Source: Paracoccus kondratievae
Lineage (GTDB): Bacteria; Pseudomonadota; Alphaproteobacteria; Rhodobacterales; Rhodobacteraceae
DNA: 64,000 nucleotides
Reading direction: 5' to 3'
Assembly (NCBI RefSeq): GCF_009301415.1
Contig: NZ_CP045072.1
Coordinates: 1,107,001 to 1,171,000 of the forward strand
The notes beneath the pieces were generated by a model. It was not told the origin of the DNA. It worked only from the letters and a program-made list of their open reading frames with translations, and made no database searches. Of this stretch, positions 26,614 through 36,348 are shown piece by piece. A program made the position numbers and the translations under genes. The stretch's first letter is position 1, and every line of letters starts with the position of its first letter.

Positions 26614-27678
26614 TTAGGACGAGTTTTTGGACCTTTTGTCCTCTATCAGGTCCATCGTGCGCTGAATCTGGTCCCATCCGATCCGATAGCCGCTTGCAGT
26701 CCCGGAGCCGACCACCATCGCATAATGCTGCTGCCAGCAATCGGTCAGCAGTTTTAGCGAGGTCGTCACCCGATCTGCGGGCTGAAGGGTCAAAAGCGTG
26801 CCACGCGGTGCCATGGCGATGACACCATGGGCAAGCTGGCTGCCCTCGACCCCGACAACCATCTGTGCCGCACCGCAGGCCTCGGCCATATCGTCGGCGC
26901 TGTGGCGGTCGATATAAAGCGTGCGGAAACCATATTCCGTCTCGAACCGCTCGGCGATCTCGGCCTCATTTTCAAGGATACGGGCATCCCCGCTGGCGCC
27001 GCGAAAGATAAAGACCCCCGGCAGGGGCGTAAGCTTGCGCCCATTCAACAAGCGGGCACGGTTTTCCTGTGCCCTGGCGCGGCGATTGCTGTTGTTTTTC
27101 AGATCGTCAAACAGGATCAGCTCGTCAAAATGGACATCTCCAATGCGCCGGGGCGACATGCCCAAAAGCTCTTCATAACGGGCGGTATGGCCGCCGCGCG
27201 CGGGGGCCGAGGTGACAGGGTTGCCCGCCGCCTCGGCCAGTCGATAGGCAAGGCAGTCGTTCAGAAGCCAGTTCCCGAACCAGCGGTTGCCGATCCAGCT
27301 TTCATAAAGCGCACCGCCAAGGTTTTCGCGCGGCTTTGGATAAATCATGCCCGAGCGGCGACGTTGGCGCAGGTGACGCTCGGCCCCGCGGGCGTAAAGG
27401 ACGCCATCAACAAAATCGACGTCACGAAAGCGATAGCCCATGGTCGGCGCGGTGTGTTCGGCCGGATTGCCCTGCATCTGGGCCAGAATGTCCGGCAGGC
27501 CGCCGAATTCTGTCTGGGCGATATGGTCAATCTGGTCGGGCAGCCAGATGCCCGGCAGAATCTCAACATCTTCGGCCGGGCTGATCTCCCAGCGCTCGAT
27601 GGCGGTGTCAAAGAATTCCGCCAGGTCCAGACCGGCAAGGCGGCGCAGGCGGTTATGGATCGGTCTGAGCGAGGGCAT
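26614..27678 (-). CDS. GT61-family (DUF563) glycosyltransferase
   Basis: The 354-residue protein matches the DUF563/GT61 family, which includes bacterial capsule and O-antigen enzymes and plant xylosyltransferases. The best-conserved part is the C-terminal half: FRGASGDARILENEAEIAERFE, then AQMVVGVEGSQLAHGVIAMAPRGTLLTLQP, which corresponds to the family GxxGAxLxN-type loop. There are no membrane segments, so it is cytoplasmic. Its neighbours (an acetyltransferase and a CE2-like esterase) suggest building or decorating a cell-surface glycan. Donor and acceptor cannot be inferred. Confidence 0.85.
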   Translation of the reverse strand: MPSLRPIHNRLRRLAGLDLAEFFDTAIERWEISPAEDVEILPGIWLPDQIDHIAQTEFGGLPDILAQMQGNPAEHTAPTMGYRFRDVDFVDGVLYARGAERHLRQRRRSGMIYPKPRENLGGALYESWIGNRWFGNWLLNDCLAYRLAEAAGNPVTSAPARGGHTARYEELLGMSPRRIGDVHFDELILFDDLKNNSNRRARAQENRARLLNGRKLTPLPGVFIFRGASGDARILENEAEIAERFETEYGFRTLYIDRHSADDMAEACGAAQMVVGVEGSQLAHGVIAMAPRGTLLTLQPADRVTTSLKLLTDCWQQHYAMVVGSGTASGYRIGWDQIQRTMDLIEDKRSKNSS

Positions 27679-27742
27679 GAAGGCTCGGATCTGGCTGGAT
27701 TTTAGGAAAGTTTAGGGACGAACGGGACAAGCGCAAGGCAGA

Positions 27743-28909
27743 TCAGCCGCCTTGAGCTGTATCCTTGAGGGCTGCGAGCAACGCCTCGGCAATCATCGCG
27801 TGATCGCTGGCAGACGGATGCCACAGGCAGGCGTTGCGCTGTGGCTTGTCCAGAACCACCAGGCGGTTCGCAATACCCCTTTCGTCTAGCAATGCTGCAG
27901 CACGGTGATGGGCCTCGACCAGCTCGGGGCCGTATTCGCCAAAACCCAGCAGCACCACCAGCGCACCGGGATTTTCCTGCGCACGCGCGCGCGCAAAATC
28001 GGCCAGCGCCGGGCCAAAGTCGCGGGCAAGATCACTGTTGTCCGTCCAACGCTCCTGTGGATCCAGAGGCGAGCCAAAAACATTCGAGCCAAGCCCGATC
28101 ACGATGATATCGGCCGGTCGCTGGGGCAGGGCAGGCGCCTGTGGGTCTGCGGGCAGAGCAAGGGGATAGAGCTGCCCCATGGTCCGTTCCGGATCAGCGC
28201 CACCGTAATTGCGCAAAAGACCGATGCCAGAACGTGCGATGATACGGTAATCTGCGCCCAGCGCGCGCGCCACTTGCGGGCCAAAGCTGCGACTGGTGTC
28301 CGTGGCAGCGTAAATCTCATCCTCAGTGCAATCACGGCGCTCGGCGGTATTGGCAAAACCGACGGTGTCGGAATCACCGATAAATTCGATCAGCCGGGGC
28401 GCGGGTTCAGGCGGGGCAAGATCACGGCCCGCGTCATTTATGAAAAACCCGCCGAAAAGCGCAGGTCCCGGCGATTCGCTGATCTTTTCGGCGCGGATCT
28501 CGTGGCGGCCGGGCTTAATCCCTTCAATCAACAGGTCACGCAGTCCGGGGCGCGAGATTTCGACCGCTGAGCCGTCAATGTCGACCCGCCAGCGACTAAG
28601 CGAATCGTCAAAGCGCAAGCTGACGGAAGTCCCCTCGAATCGAGCGACGGCGTGAAATGCAGGCCATTCGTGACGATAGCCGCCATCAGGACCGGGCGCC
28701 GCTCGGCCGGTAATTGCGGCGGGCAACGGGCCAAGGTTTTGCTGCCAAGGCACCAGCCGCGCGCTGAAGGCCGTGTTTTCAGCCAGAGCGATCTGTGGCA
28801 CCGGGGTCACGGGTCGGGCCGGACAGGGCCGCACGTAAAGGGCGACGATGGCGATCAGTACGCTGCAGGCAAGGCCGATAACGACCTCTCTGGTCCACCC
28901 TGATCGCAT
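27743..28909 (-). CDS. exported SGNH/GDSL esterase with N-terminal beta-domain (CE2-like)
   Basis: The 388-residue protein has an uncleaved or cleavable N-terminal signal helix (about 8-26), a beta-rich domain (about 45-165) and an SGNH hydrolase domain. Catalytic blocks are EFIGDSDTVG (Ser180), ARSGIGL, VIGLGSNVFG (block III with Asn) and LWHPSASDH (His364). The beta-domain plus SGNH layout is that of carbohydrate esterase family 2, which removes acetyl groups from polysaccharides. It is thus a plausible partner of the hexapeptide acetyltransferase in the same cluster. The ATG is preceded by AGGCGGGC, only a few bases after the proS terminator T-run. Confidence 0.83.
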   Translation of the reverse strand: MRSGWTREVVIGLACSVLIAIVALYVRPCPARPVTPVPQIALAENTAFSARLVPWQQNLGPLPAAITGRAAPGPDGGYRHEWPAFHAVARFEGTSVSLRFDDSLSRWRVDIDGSAVEISRPGLRDLLIEGIKPGRHEIRAEKISESPGPALFGGFFINDAGRDLAPPEPAPRLIEFIGDSDTVGFANTAERRDCTEDEIYAATDTSRSFGPQVARALGADYRIIARSGIGLLRNYGGADPERTMGQLYPLALPADPQAPALPQRPADIIVIGLGSNVFGSPLDPQERWTDNSDLARDFGPALADFARARAQENPGALVVLLGFGEYGPELVEAHHRAAALLDERGIANRLVVLDKPQRNACLWHPSASDHAMIAEALLAALKDTAQGG

Positions 28910-28925
28910 GATTGCCCGCCTGTTA

Positions 28926-28960
28926 AAACCGCCCCGATCCTTAGCGGAGCGGGGCGGTTT
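28926..28960 (-). terminator. intrinsic terminator of proS
   Basis: An 11-bp perfect stem (28926-28936 with 28950-28960) has a partly paired loop. On the minus strand it ends in GGGGCGGTTTTAACA, giving a four-T run. It lies 53 bp after the proS stop and separates proS from the envelope cassette. Confidence 0.85.
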
Positions 28961-29013
28961 GTCATCTTGGCGAATTGGTGAGCATCCAGGGCCCTATGAC
29001 AGGCCGCCGGTTG

Positions 29014-30366
29014 TTATTTTGCGGCGTCAAAGACCGGCTGATAGATCTCTTTCAGCCGTGCCACCGCCTCTTGCGGGGACAGTTCGACCGACTGGCCGTT
29101 GCGGCGCGAGGTCAGCTCAACCTTGTTTGCGGCAAGGCCGCGCGGGCCGACGGTAATGCGCCAGGGCAGGCCGATCAGGTCCATCGTGGCGAATTTTGCG
29201 CCCGCACGTTCATCCCGGTCGTCGTAAAGCGGGTCGAAACCCTGCGATTTCAGCTCTTTGTAAAGCGCCTCACATGCGCTGTCCGTCGAGGCATCGCCCT
29301 GCTTGAGGTTGACGATCCCGACGTGGAAGGGGGTCACGCCCTCGGGCCAGATAATGCCCTTGTCGTCATGGCTGGCCTCGATGATCGCGCCAAGAAGGCG
29401 GCTTACGCCGATCCCGTGCGAACCCATATGCACCGGAACGCGCTGACCATCGGGACCAACCACGGTCGCCCCCATCGGCTCGGAGTATTTGGTGCCAAAG
29501 TAGAAGATCTGGCCCACCTCGATACCGCGCGCGACGCGCCGCCGCTCGGCCGGGATCTGGTTGAACAGCGCCTCGTCATGGGTTTCATCGGTGCGGGCGT
29601 AGCGGCTGGTGAACTCTTCCAGCACTGCCTGACACTGCTCGACGCTGTCATAATCAATGTCGCGGCTGCCGAATTTCAGATCGGTGATCTCGCTGTCATA
29701 AAAGACCTCGGATTCGCCGGTTTCGGCCAGTACCAGAAACTCATGGGTGTAATCGCCGCCGATCGGGCCACCATCGGCCCGCATCGGAATCGCCTGCAGG
29801 CCCATACGCTCATAGGTGCGCAGATAGCTGACCAAATGGCGGTTATAGGCGTGCAGCGCGTCTTCCCTGGTCAGGTCAAAGTTGTAACCGTCTTTCATCA
29901 GGAATTCGCGCCCGCGCATGACGCCAAAGCGCGGCCGGATTTCGTCGCGGAACTTCCACTGGACGTGGTACAGCGTCAGGGGCAGATCCTTGTAGCTGTT
30001 CACATGGGCGCGAAAGATATCGGTGATCATCTCTTCGTTCGTGGGCCCGTAAAGCAGGTCACGCTTATGGCGGTCCTTGATGCGCAGCATCTCTTCGCCA
30101 TAATCGTCATAGCGGCCGGATTCGCGCCACAGGTCAGCCGATTGCAGAGTCGGCATCAGCATGGCGATATGTCCGGCGCGGGCCTGTTCCTCGTGCACGA
30201 TCTGCTCGATGCGGCGCAGCACCCGATAACCCATTGGCAGCCAGGAATAGATGCCCGCCGCCTGCTGTTTAATCATGCCGGCGCGCAGCATCAGCCTGTG
30301 GCTGACAATCTGGGCCTCTTTGGGGTCTTCTTTGAGAACGGGCATGAAATAGCGCGACAGACGCAT
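29014..30366 (-). CDS. proS: prolyl-tRNA synthetase (short, no INS editing domain)
   Basis: ProS charges tRNA-Pro. The 450-residue form is typical of alphaproteobacteria: class II motif 1 ([21 protein letters not shown]), motif 2 ([23 protein letters not shown]) and motif 3 ([16 protein letters not shown]) are present, followed by the anticodon-binding domain. The large insertion editing domain of E. coli ProS is absent, so Ala-tRNA-Pro clearance would need a separate YbaK/ProXp protein. ATG 30366 ([13 protein letters not shown]) is the conserved start. Confidence 0.97.
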   Translation of the reverse strand: MRLSRYFMPVLKEDPKEAQIVSHRLMLRAGMIKQQAAGIYSWLPMGYRVLRRIEQIVHEEQARAGHIAMLMPTLQSADLWRESGRYDDYGEEMLRIKDRHKRDLLYGPTNEEMITDIFRAHVNSYKDLPLTLYHVQWKFRDEIRPRFGVMRGREFLMKDGYNFDLTREDALHAYNRHLVSYLRTYERMGLQAIPMRADGGPIGGDYTHEFLVLAETGESEVFYDSEITDLKFGSRDIDYDSVEQCQAVLEEFTSRYARTDETHDEALFNQIPAERRRVARGIEVGQIFYFGTKYSEPMGATVVGPDGQRVPVHMGSHGIGVSRLLGAIIEASHDDKGIIWPEGVTPFHVGIVNLKQGDASTDSACEALYKELKSQGFDPLYDDRDERAGAKFATMDLIGLPWRITVGPRGLAANKVELTSRRNGQSVELSPQEAVARLKEIYQPVFDAAK

Positions 30367-30496
30367 GGCAGGTTCCTCATCATGGGCCGGCACGAGTTAG
30401 CGCAGAGCACATCGCGGAGCAACGCCTTCCTTGCAACCGGCCTAAGGACCGTTCACATAGAAAAGCGGAAAACGCGAGGACGGGAGCCGAGGGATC

Positions 30497-31801
30497 ATGC
30501 CACTACGGGTGCAGAAACAGGTCCTTTATTGGGGCGGCGCATTTCTGGTACTGCTCATCACGCTGTGGCTACTGGGCAATGCCATCATGCCCTTTATTCT
30601 GGGTGCGGCGGTTGCCTATCTGTTCGATCCCCTCGCCGATCGGCTTGAGCGGTTAGGGCTGTCGCGCACCACCGCGGTCGTGCTGTTGACGCTTTGCGGC
30701 CTTATTCTGGTCGTCGCATTGTTCTTGCTGCTGATGCCGGTCCTTGTGCGGCAGACGACTGCGCTGATCGATACAGCACCCGAAATGTTCGGGCAGCTGC
30801 AGCAGTTCCTGATGCGGCGTTTCCCCGAAGTCTTTACCGAAGGGAACCCCGTCAACACCGCGCTTGGCAACATCGGCGAAAAAGTCAGTGAGCGCGGGGG
30901 CGAGCTGGTCAGCACGGTGCTGGGCTCGGTCATGGGGGTGGTCAGTGTCCTGATGCTGATCGTCATCGTGCCGGTCGTCGCCTTTTACCTGCTGCTCGAC
31001 TGGGACAACATGGTCGACCGGCTGGACGAGTTGTTGCCGCGCGAACATGCCGCGACCATCCGCAAACTTGGGCATGAGATCGACGAGGCGCTGTCGGGCT
31101 TTGTGCGCGGGCAGGGCATGGTGATCCTGATTCTCGGCACCTTCTATTCGGTCTGCCTTGGTCTGATCGGCCTGCCGTTCGGGGTCGCCATCGGGGTGAT
31201 CGCCGCCTCGCTTTCCTTTATTCCTTATGTGGGCGTGCTGGTCGGCGGCGCGACCGCCATCGGCGTGGCGCTGTTTTCTTTCTGGGGTGAGCCCTTCTGG
31301 ATCGGGGCGGTGATCGCCGTTTTCGTCCTCGGCCAGATCGTCGAGGGGAACTACCTTCAGCCCAAGATTGTCGGCGGCCATGTCGGGTTGCATCCGGTCT
31401 GGCTGATGCTTGCCCTGACCGTTTTCGGCTCGCTCTTTGGTTTTGTCGGCCTGCTGGTCGCGGTACCCGCGGCGGCCGCGCTTGGCGTTTTGGTCCGCTT
31501 TTCTGTCGGGCGCTATAAGGAAAGCGCGCTTTATACAGGTCGCGATGTACCAGCTCCGCCCGCACCGCCCATGCTGGTCGAGATGGTGCCGCGTGGCACG
31601 ACAGAACGCGCCCGCCAACTTGCCCAGCTTTCACGCGACGTGACGCTGGCGCAGCTGCAGCGCGACGAACATCTGGCCGATCTGCTGGATGAATATCTGC
31701 ATCGTCAGAAAAAGGGCCAGGTTCCCGATTTTACGGGCCCGCCTTCACCGGCCGAGCTGCGGATCAAGGCGCGGGAATTCCGACAGGAAAAGGGCGACTG
31801 A
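30497..31801 (+). CDS. AI-2E/PerM family membrane protein
   Basis: The 434-residue protein has about eight helices in the PF01594 (AI-2E transporter/PerM) pattern. The signature C-terminal half reads FIPYVGVLVGG, then GNYLQPKIVGGHVGLHPVWLMLALTVFGSLFGFVGLLVAVPAAAALGVLVRF. The cytoplasmic tail is long and charged (about 355-434). Family members include proven Na+/H+ antiporters and putative autoinducer-2 exporters, and the sequence does not decide. A GAGGG site precedes the ATG. It starts a plus-strand run with hdaA, ppk and ppx. Confidence 0.87.
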   Translation: MPLRVQKQVLYWGGAFLVLLITLWLLGNAIMPFILGAAVAYLFDPLADRLERLGLSRTTAVVLLTLCGLILVVALFLLLMPVLVRQTTALIDTAPEMFGQLQQFLMRRFPEVFTEGNPVNTALGNIGEKVSERGGELVSTVLGSVMGVVSVLMLIVIVPVVAFYLLLDWDNMVDRLDELLPREHAATIRKLGHEIDEALSGFVRGQGMVILILGTFYSVCLGLIGLPFGVAIGVIAASLSFIPYVGVLVGGATAIGVALFSFWGEPFWIGAVIAVFVLGQIVEGNYLQPKIVGGHVGLHPVWLMLALTVFGSLFGFVGLLVAVPAAAALGVLVRFSVGRYKESALYTGRDVPAPPAPPMLVEMVPRGTTERARQLAQLSRDVTLAQLQRDEHLADLLDEYLHRQKKGQVPDFTGPPSPAELRIKAREFRQEKGD

Positions 31802-31804
31802 ACA

Positions 31805-32494
31805 GTGGCCAGACAATTGACCCTGGATCTGACGATGCCACCGGCCTCGTCCCGCGACGATTTTCTGATCACTGCGGCAAATCGCGACGCGCTGGCCATG
31901 CTGGATGCGCCCGAGCAGTGGCCTCAGGGTCGGCTGCTGCTGATCGGTGGGGCGGGGTCGGGCAAATCGCATCTGGCAGGGTTCTGGGTTGCCGAACACG
32001 ATGCCTTTTTGTGCCACGGCTGGGCGCTGACCCCCGAAAATGTCGATGAGATGATCCGCCCCGGCGCGGCTCTGGTGGTCGAGGATGCGCATGAAATTGG
32101 CGGCAATCCTGCAGCGGAACAGGGGCTTTTCCACCTGTGGAACCTTGTGGGCGCGCGGCAGGGGCTGTTGCTTGTCACAGCACGCAGTGCCCCGCGCGAT
32201 TGGGGACTGGTGCTGCCCGACCTGCGTTCGCGGCTTGATACGGCGGCGCAGGCTATCCTCGGGCCGCCTGATGACGCGCTGCTGCCTGCGGTGCTGGTGA
32301 AACTGTTTGCCGACCGGCAGATCCAGGTCTCGCCCGAGGTGGTGGACTGGCTTGCCCTGCGGATGGAACGCGACCTTGATCTGGCGCGGCGGCTGGTTGC
32401 TGCCATCGACCGCGAATCCCTTGCAGATCGTCGCGCCATCACGCGTCGTCTGGCGGCCGAGCTGCTGGACAAGCTGTCCCCGGCCGACGCATGA
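31805..32494 (+). CDS. hdaA: DnaA-related regulatory inactivator HdaA
   Basis: The 229-residue AAA+ protein has a Walker A ([13 protein letters not shown], about 48-60) and a degenerate Walker B ([10 protein letters not shown]), and corresponds to DnaA domain III without the DNA-binding domain IV. The N-terminal [11 protein letters not shown] contains the QL(T/S)LxL clamp-binding motif that lets Hda bind the DnaN sliding clamp. HdaA stimulates hydrolysis of DnaA-ATP after initiation (RIDA). It starts with GTG, 3 bp after the PerM-like gene, and its stop overlaps the ppk start region (ATGA). Confidence 0.9.
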   Translation: MARQLTLDLTMPPASSRDDFLITAANRDALAMLDAPEQWPQGRLLLIGGAGSGKSHLAGFWVAEHDAFLCHGWALTPENVDEMIRPGAALVVEDAHEIGGNPAAEQGLFHLWNLVGARQGLLLVTARSAPRDWGLVLPDLRSRLDTAAQAILGPPDDALLPAVLVKLFADRQIQVSPEVVDWLALRMERDLDLARRLVAAIDRESLADRRAITRRLAAELLDKLSPADA

Positions 32495-34689
32495 TCCGCC
32501 GGTATCCCTTAGCGATCCGCGACATGACCCAAGCCGATTTTCTCAAGTCTCCGTTTCCTGCTCCACGCCAGATTCCCGAAGGCACGCCCGAAGGGCCGTC
32601 GCGCTTTTTCAACCGCGAGATAAGCTGGCTGGCCTTTAACTGGCGCGTGCTGGATGAGGCGCGAAATCCACGGGTTCCGCTGCTTGAGCGGCTGCGGTTC
32701 CTGTCGATCTCGGCCACCAATCTTGACGAATTCTATACCGTCCGGGTGGCTGGCCTGCGTGAGCTGGTGCGCGAGGGTAACACGACGCTGTCCGACGACG
32801 GCCTGACCTCGGCAGAGCAGCTGGCACTGGTCAACTCTGACGCGCGGCGGCTGATGAGCGCGCAGCAGGCGGTCTGGAACGGGCTGCGCCGCGAGATGGA
32901 ACAGGCCGATATCACCATCCTGTCGCGTGGCCGCGTCACCCGCGCCGAAGAAGAATTCCTGCGCCGGCATTTCATGGACCAGGTCTTTCCAGTACTTTCT
33001 CCGCTGGCCATCGACCCGGCCCATCCGTTCCCGTTCATACCGAACCTTGGCTTTTCGCTGGCACTGGAACTGGCACGGGAAAGCGACGGACGGCAGATGC
33101 AGGCGCTGTTACCCATCCCGCAACAGGTGGCGCGCTTTGTCGCCCTGCCGGGGGGCAAACGCTTCCTGAGGCTGGAGGATCTGCTGCTTATGCATCTGCC
33201 AAGCCTGTTTCCGGGCTATCGCGACATCGGCCATTGCGCCTTTCGCGTGCTGCGCGACAGCGATCTTGAGGTCGAAGAAGAGGCCGAGGATCTGGTGCGC
33301 GAATTCGAGACGGCACTGAAACGTCGCCGCCGGGGCAGCGTGATCCGGCTGAAGATCACCTCGGGTGCCCCGGATCGTCTGCGCCGCTCGATCATGCAAG
33401 AGCTGAACGTGAACCCCGAAGAGGTGGTCGAGGTGGAGGGCCTGCTTGGCATGGCCGATCTGCATGAGCTGGTGCTTGATTCGCGCCGCGACCTGCAATG
33501 GCCGACCTTTACCTCTCGTGTGCCTGAGCGGGTACAGGACCATGACGGCGACATGTTCGCGGCCATCCGGCAAAAGGACATGCTGCTGCACCACCCCTAT
33601 GAAACCTTTGATATGGTGGTGCGGTTTCTTGCGCAGGCCGCACGCGATCCGAATGTGCTGGCGATCAAGCAGACGCTTTACCGCACCTCGCGCGACAGCC
33701 CTATCGTGGACGCGCTGTGCGAGGCAGCCGAATCTGGCAAATCGGTGACGGCGCTGGTCGAGCTGAAGGCGCGTTTTGACGAGGCCGCGAACATCCGCCA
33801 ATCACGACGGCTGGAACGGGCGGGCGCGCATGTCGTCTATGGCTTCATGCAATACAAAACCCATGCCAAGATCAGCACCGTGGTCCGGCGCGAAGGCGAC
33901 CAACTGGTCACTTACTGTCATTTTGGAACCGGCAACTATCACCCGATTACGGCGCGGGTCTATACGGACCTTTCCCTTTTCACCTGTGATCCCGCGCTGG
34001 GGCGCGACGCCTCCAAGGTGTTTAATTTCCTGTCGGGCTATGTTCAGCCCGAGGGGCTGGAAAACATTGCCATCTCGCCCATCGACCTCAAGGAACGGCT
34101 GCTTGAACTGATCGCCCGCGAAACCGAATTCGCCCGCCGCGGCCGCCCCGCGGCGATCTGGGCCAAGATGAACAGCCTGATCGAAAAAGACGTGATCGAG
34201 GCGCTGTATGCCGCCAGCCAGGCAGGGGTCAAAATCAACCTTGTCATACGCGGCATCTGCGGGCTGCGCCCCGGGATCGCCGGGCTATCCGAAAATATCC
34301 GGGTCAAGTCGATCGTCGGGCGGTTCCTTGAACATTCCCGCATCGTCTGTTTCGGCAATGGCTTTGGCCTGCCGTCCAAAAAAGCGCGGGTTTTCATCAG
34401 CTCGGCAGACTGGATGGGTCGGAACCTGTCGCGCCGGGTCGAAGCGATGGTCGAATGTTTCAACGAAACCGTAAAGGCCCAGATCACCAGCCAGATCATG
34501 GCCGCCAATATGGCGGATGAGGCGCAAAGCTGGCTTTTGCAGCCTGACGGTCGCTATTTGCGTTATCTGCCTGCCGGGCGTGACGATCTGTTTTCCTGTC
34601 ACAAATTCTTTATGGAAAACCCGTCATTGTCCGGGCGGGGCTCCGCCGGTGCACGTGACGTTCCGGCTTTGATGCACTCGATGGATTGA
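32491..34689 (+). CDS. ppk1: polyphosphate kinase 1
   Basis: PPK1 reversibly makes polyphosphate from ATP. The 732-residue product has the N-terminal domain ([20 protein letters not shown]), the head domain and two phospholipase-D-like catalytic domains. The active-site histidine motifs are [15 protein letters not shown] and [11 protein letters not shown], and FNFLSGY follows. The ATG at 32491 overlaps the hdaA stop; ATG 32524 ([10 protein letters not shown]) is an alternative, and neither has a strong ribosome-binding site. ppx follows after 65 bp, the common ppk-ppx arrangement. Confidence 0.96.
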   Translation: MIRRYPLAIRDMTQADFLKSPFPAPRQIPEGTPEGPSRFFNREISWLAFNWRVLDEARNPRVPLLERLRFLSISATNLDEFYTVRVAGLRELVREGNTTLSDDGLTSAEQLALVNSDARRLMSAQQAVWNGLRREMEQADITILSRGRVTRAEEEFLRRHFMDQVFPVLSPLAIDPAHPFPFIPNLGFSLALELARESDGRQMQALLPIPQQVARFVALPGGKRFLRLEDLLLMHLPSLFPGYRDIGHCAFRVLRDSDLEVEEEAEDLVREFETALKRRRRGSVIRLKITSGAPDRLRRSIMQELNVNPEEVVEVEGLLGMADLHELVLDSRRDLQWPTFTSRVPERVQDHDGDMFAAIRQKDMLLHHPYETFDMVVRFLAQAARDPNVLAIKQTLYRTSRDSPIVDALCEAAESGKSVTALVELKARFDEAANIRQSRRLERAGAHVVYGFMQYKTHAKISTVVRREGDQLVTYCHFGTGNYHPITARVYTDLSLFTCDPALGRDASKVFNFLSGYVQPEGLENIAISPIDLKERLLELIARETEFARRGRPAAIWAKMNSLIEKDVIEALYAASQAGVKINLVIRGICGLRPGIAGLSENIRVKSIVGRFLEHSRIVCFGNGFGLPSKKARVFISSADWMGRNLSRRVEAMVECFNETVKAQITSQIMAANMADEAQSWLLQPDGRYLRYLPAGRDDLFSCHKFFMENPSLSGRGSAGARDVPALMHSMD

Positions 34690-34754
34690 CGCAGCGCGGC
34701 AATTGCCCCATCCAAAACGCGCCCGGCGTGGTAACGGAATCGAGAGGACCCCCG

Positions 34755-36296
34755 ATGAACGGCATCATGACCGCAAGCGGAGAAACCATCGAACCCTTTG
34801 GACGCTCGCTGTTTGAGCGTGCTTCGGAAAGGGCGCTTAGCCGGGTTGGCGTGGTCGATGTCGGCTCGAACTCGATTCGCATGGTGGTTTTTGACGGTGC
34901 CGCCCGCTCACCGGCCTATTTCTATAATGAAAAGGTCATGGCGGGGTTGGGACAGGGACTAGCCACTACCGGGCGGCTGAACCCCGACGGCGTACGTCGC
35001 GCCATGTCGGCACTGCGCCGCTTTGCTGTGCTGGCCGACAGCATGGGGATCAAACCGCTGACCTGCGTGGCCACCGCCGCGGTACGCGAAGCCGAGGACG
35101 GCCCCGCATTTCGCAAGGCGGTCGAAAAAGAAACCGGGCTGAAACTCTGGGTCATCGACGGCGAAGAAGAGGCGCGGTTGTCAGCGCAAGGGGTGCTTTT
35201 GGGCTGGCCCGACGCCAAGGGCCTTGTCTGTGACATCGGCGGCAACTCGATGGAGCTTGCCGAGGTCAAGGATGGCAAGGTGGGTCGGCGCATCTCGACC
35301 CCGCTTGGTCCCTTTCGGCTGCAACAGGTCAAGGGCGGTGCCTCGGGCCTGCGCGACCATATCCGTGACACGATCGAGCAGGCGGCCGAGCATCTTGGCC
35401 GTGATGCCGGGCAGATCTATCTGGTCGGCGGTTCGTGGCGCGCCATCGCCCGGCTGGATATGGAGCGGGCGAAATATCCGATGACCGTCCTGCATGAATA
35501 CCGCATGTCGCCCGACGCAGTATATGAGACGGTGAAATGGATCAGCGGGAAAAGCGTATCCGAGATGCGCTCTATGACCGGCATTTCGCAAAGCCGGCTT
35601 GAGCTTGTGCCTCTGGCCAGCCTTGCCTTGCGCCAGCTGGTGCAAAGCTTGCAGCCGAAATCGCTGGCGGTGTCCTCATACGGCATCCGCGAGGGGCTGC
35701 TGTATGAACAGATGCCCGCCGGGCTGCGTTCGCGCGATCCGCTGATCGAAGCGGCGCGCTTTGCCGAAAGGCAGATGGCGCGGATGCCGGGCTTTGGCAA
35801 AAAGCTATACCACTTTCTTGAACCGATCTTTGTCGATCTGCCGCCTGAGCGCGACCGGCTGATCAAGGCCGCCTGTCTTTTGCATGACACGACCTGGCGC
35901 ACCCACCCTGATTACCGGGCGGACGCCTGTTTCGACAACGTGACCCGGGCAAACATGGCGGCGCTGTCCCATCCCGAGCGGGTGTTTCTGGGCCTGTCGT
36001 TGCTGCACCGCTATAAAAACAGCCGCGCGAACTCTCCCATGGCGCCCCTTTTTGCGCTGCTTTCGGAAAAAGAGATCCGAGAGGCCGAGGTTCTGGGTAA
36101 GGCCATGCGCTTTGGCGCCATGTTCTCGGTCAAGGACCCGGCCGAGGCAGGCACGCTGAAACTGCAGCGCAAGAAAAAGCAGCTGGAGCTGAAACTGACG
36201 CGTATCGGGCGCGCCCTGATGGGCGAGGTGGCTGAGGCGCGTTTCCGCACGCTGGCCGAGGCGATGGGCGTGACCCCGGTCGTCACCGGCGACTGA
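34755..36296 (+). CDS. ppx: exopolyphosphatase (Ppx/GppA family)
   Basis: Ppx hydrolyses terminal phosphates of polyphosphate; related enzymes act on pppGpp. The 513-residue protein has the actin-like fold: phosphate 1 motif VVDVGSNSIRMVVFD, the second motif VCDIGGNSMELAEV, and the glycine-rich IYLVGGSWRAIARL. The catalytic Glu is expected near GEEEARLSAQGVLLG. A C-terminal HD-like helical domain contains LHDTTWRTHPDYRA. ATG 34755 follows GAGAGG. It is encoded behind ppk1, so synthesis and breakdown of polyphosphate are produced from one locus. Confidence 0.94.
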   Translation: MNGIMTASGETIEPFGRSLFERASERALSRVGVVDVGSNSIRMVVFDGAARSPAYFYNEKVMAGLGQGLATTGRLNPDGVRRAMSALRRFAVLADSMGIKPLTCVATAAVREAEDGPAFRKAVEKETGLKLWVIDGEEEARLSAQGVLLGWPDAKGLVCDIGGNSMELAEVKDGKVGRRISTPLGPFRLQQVKGGASGLRDHIRDTIEQAAEHLGRDAGQIYLVGGSWRAIARLDMERAKYPMTVLHEYRMSPDAVYETVKWISGKSVSEMRSMTGISQSRLELVPLASLALRQLVQSLQPKSLAVSSYGIREGLLYEQMPAGLRSRDPLIEAARFAERQMARMPGFGKKLYHFLEPIFVDLPPERDRLIKAACLLHDTTWRTHPDYRADACFDNVTRANMAALSHPERVFLGLSLLHRYKNSRANSPMAPLFALLSEKEIREAEVLGKAMRFGAMFSVKDPAEAGTLKLQRKKKQLELKLTRIGRALMGEVAEARFRTLAEAMGVTPVVTGD

Positions 36297-36348
36297 ACCG
36301 GGGTACTTGAGCGCCCCCACCGATGTCAGGGATGCGCGACGGGACGCC

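Noticed and set aside
30497..31801. Quorum-sensing (AI-2) exporter
   Set aside because: The family name is historic; members include antiporters and no lux/lsr gene is nearby.
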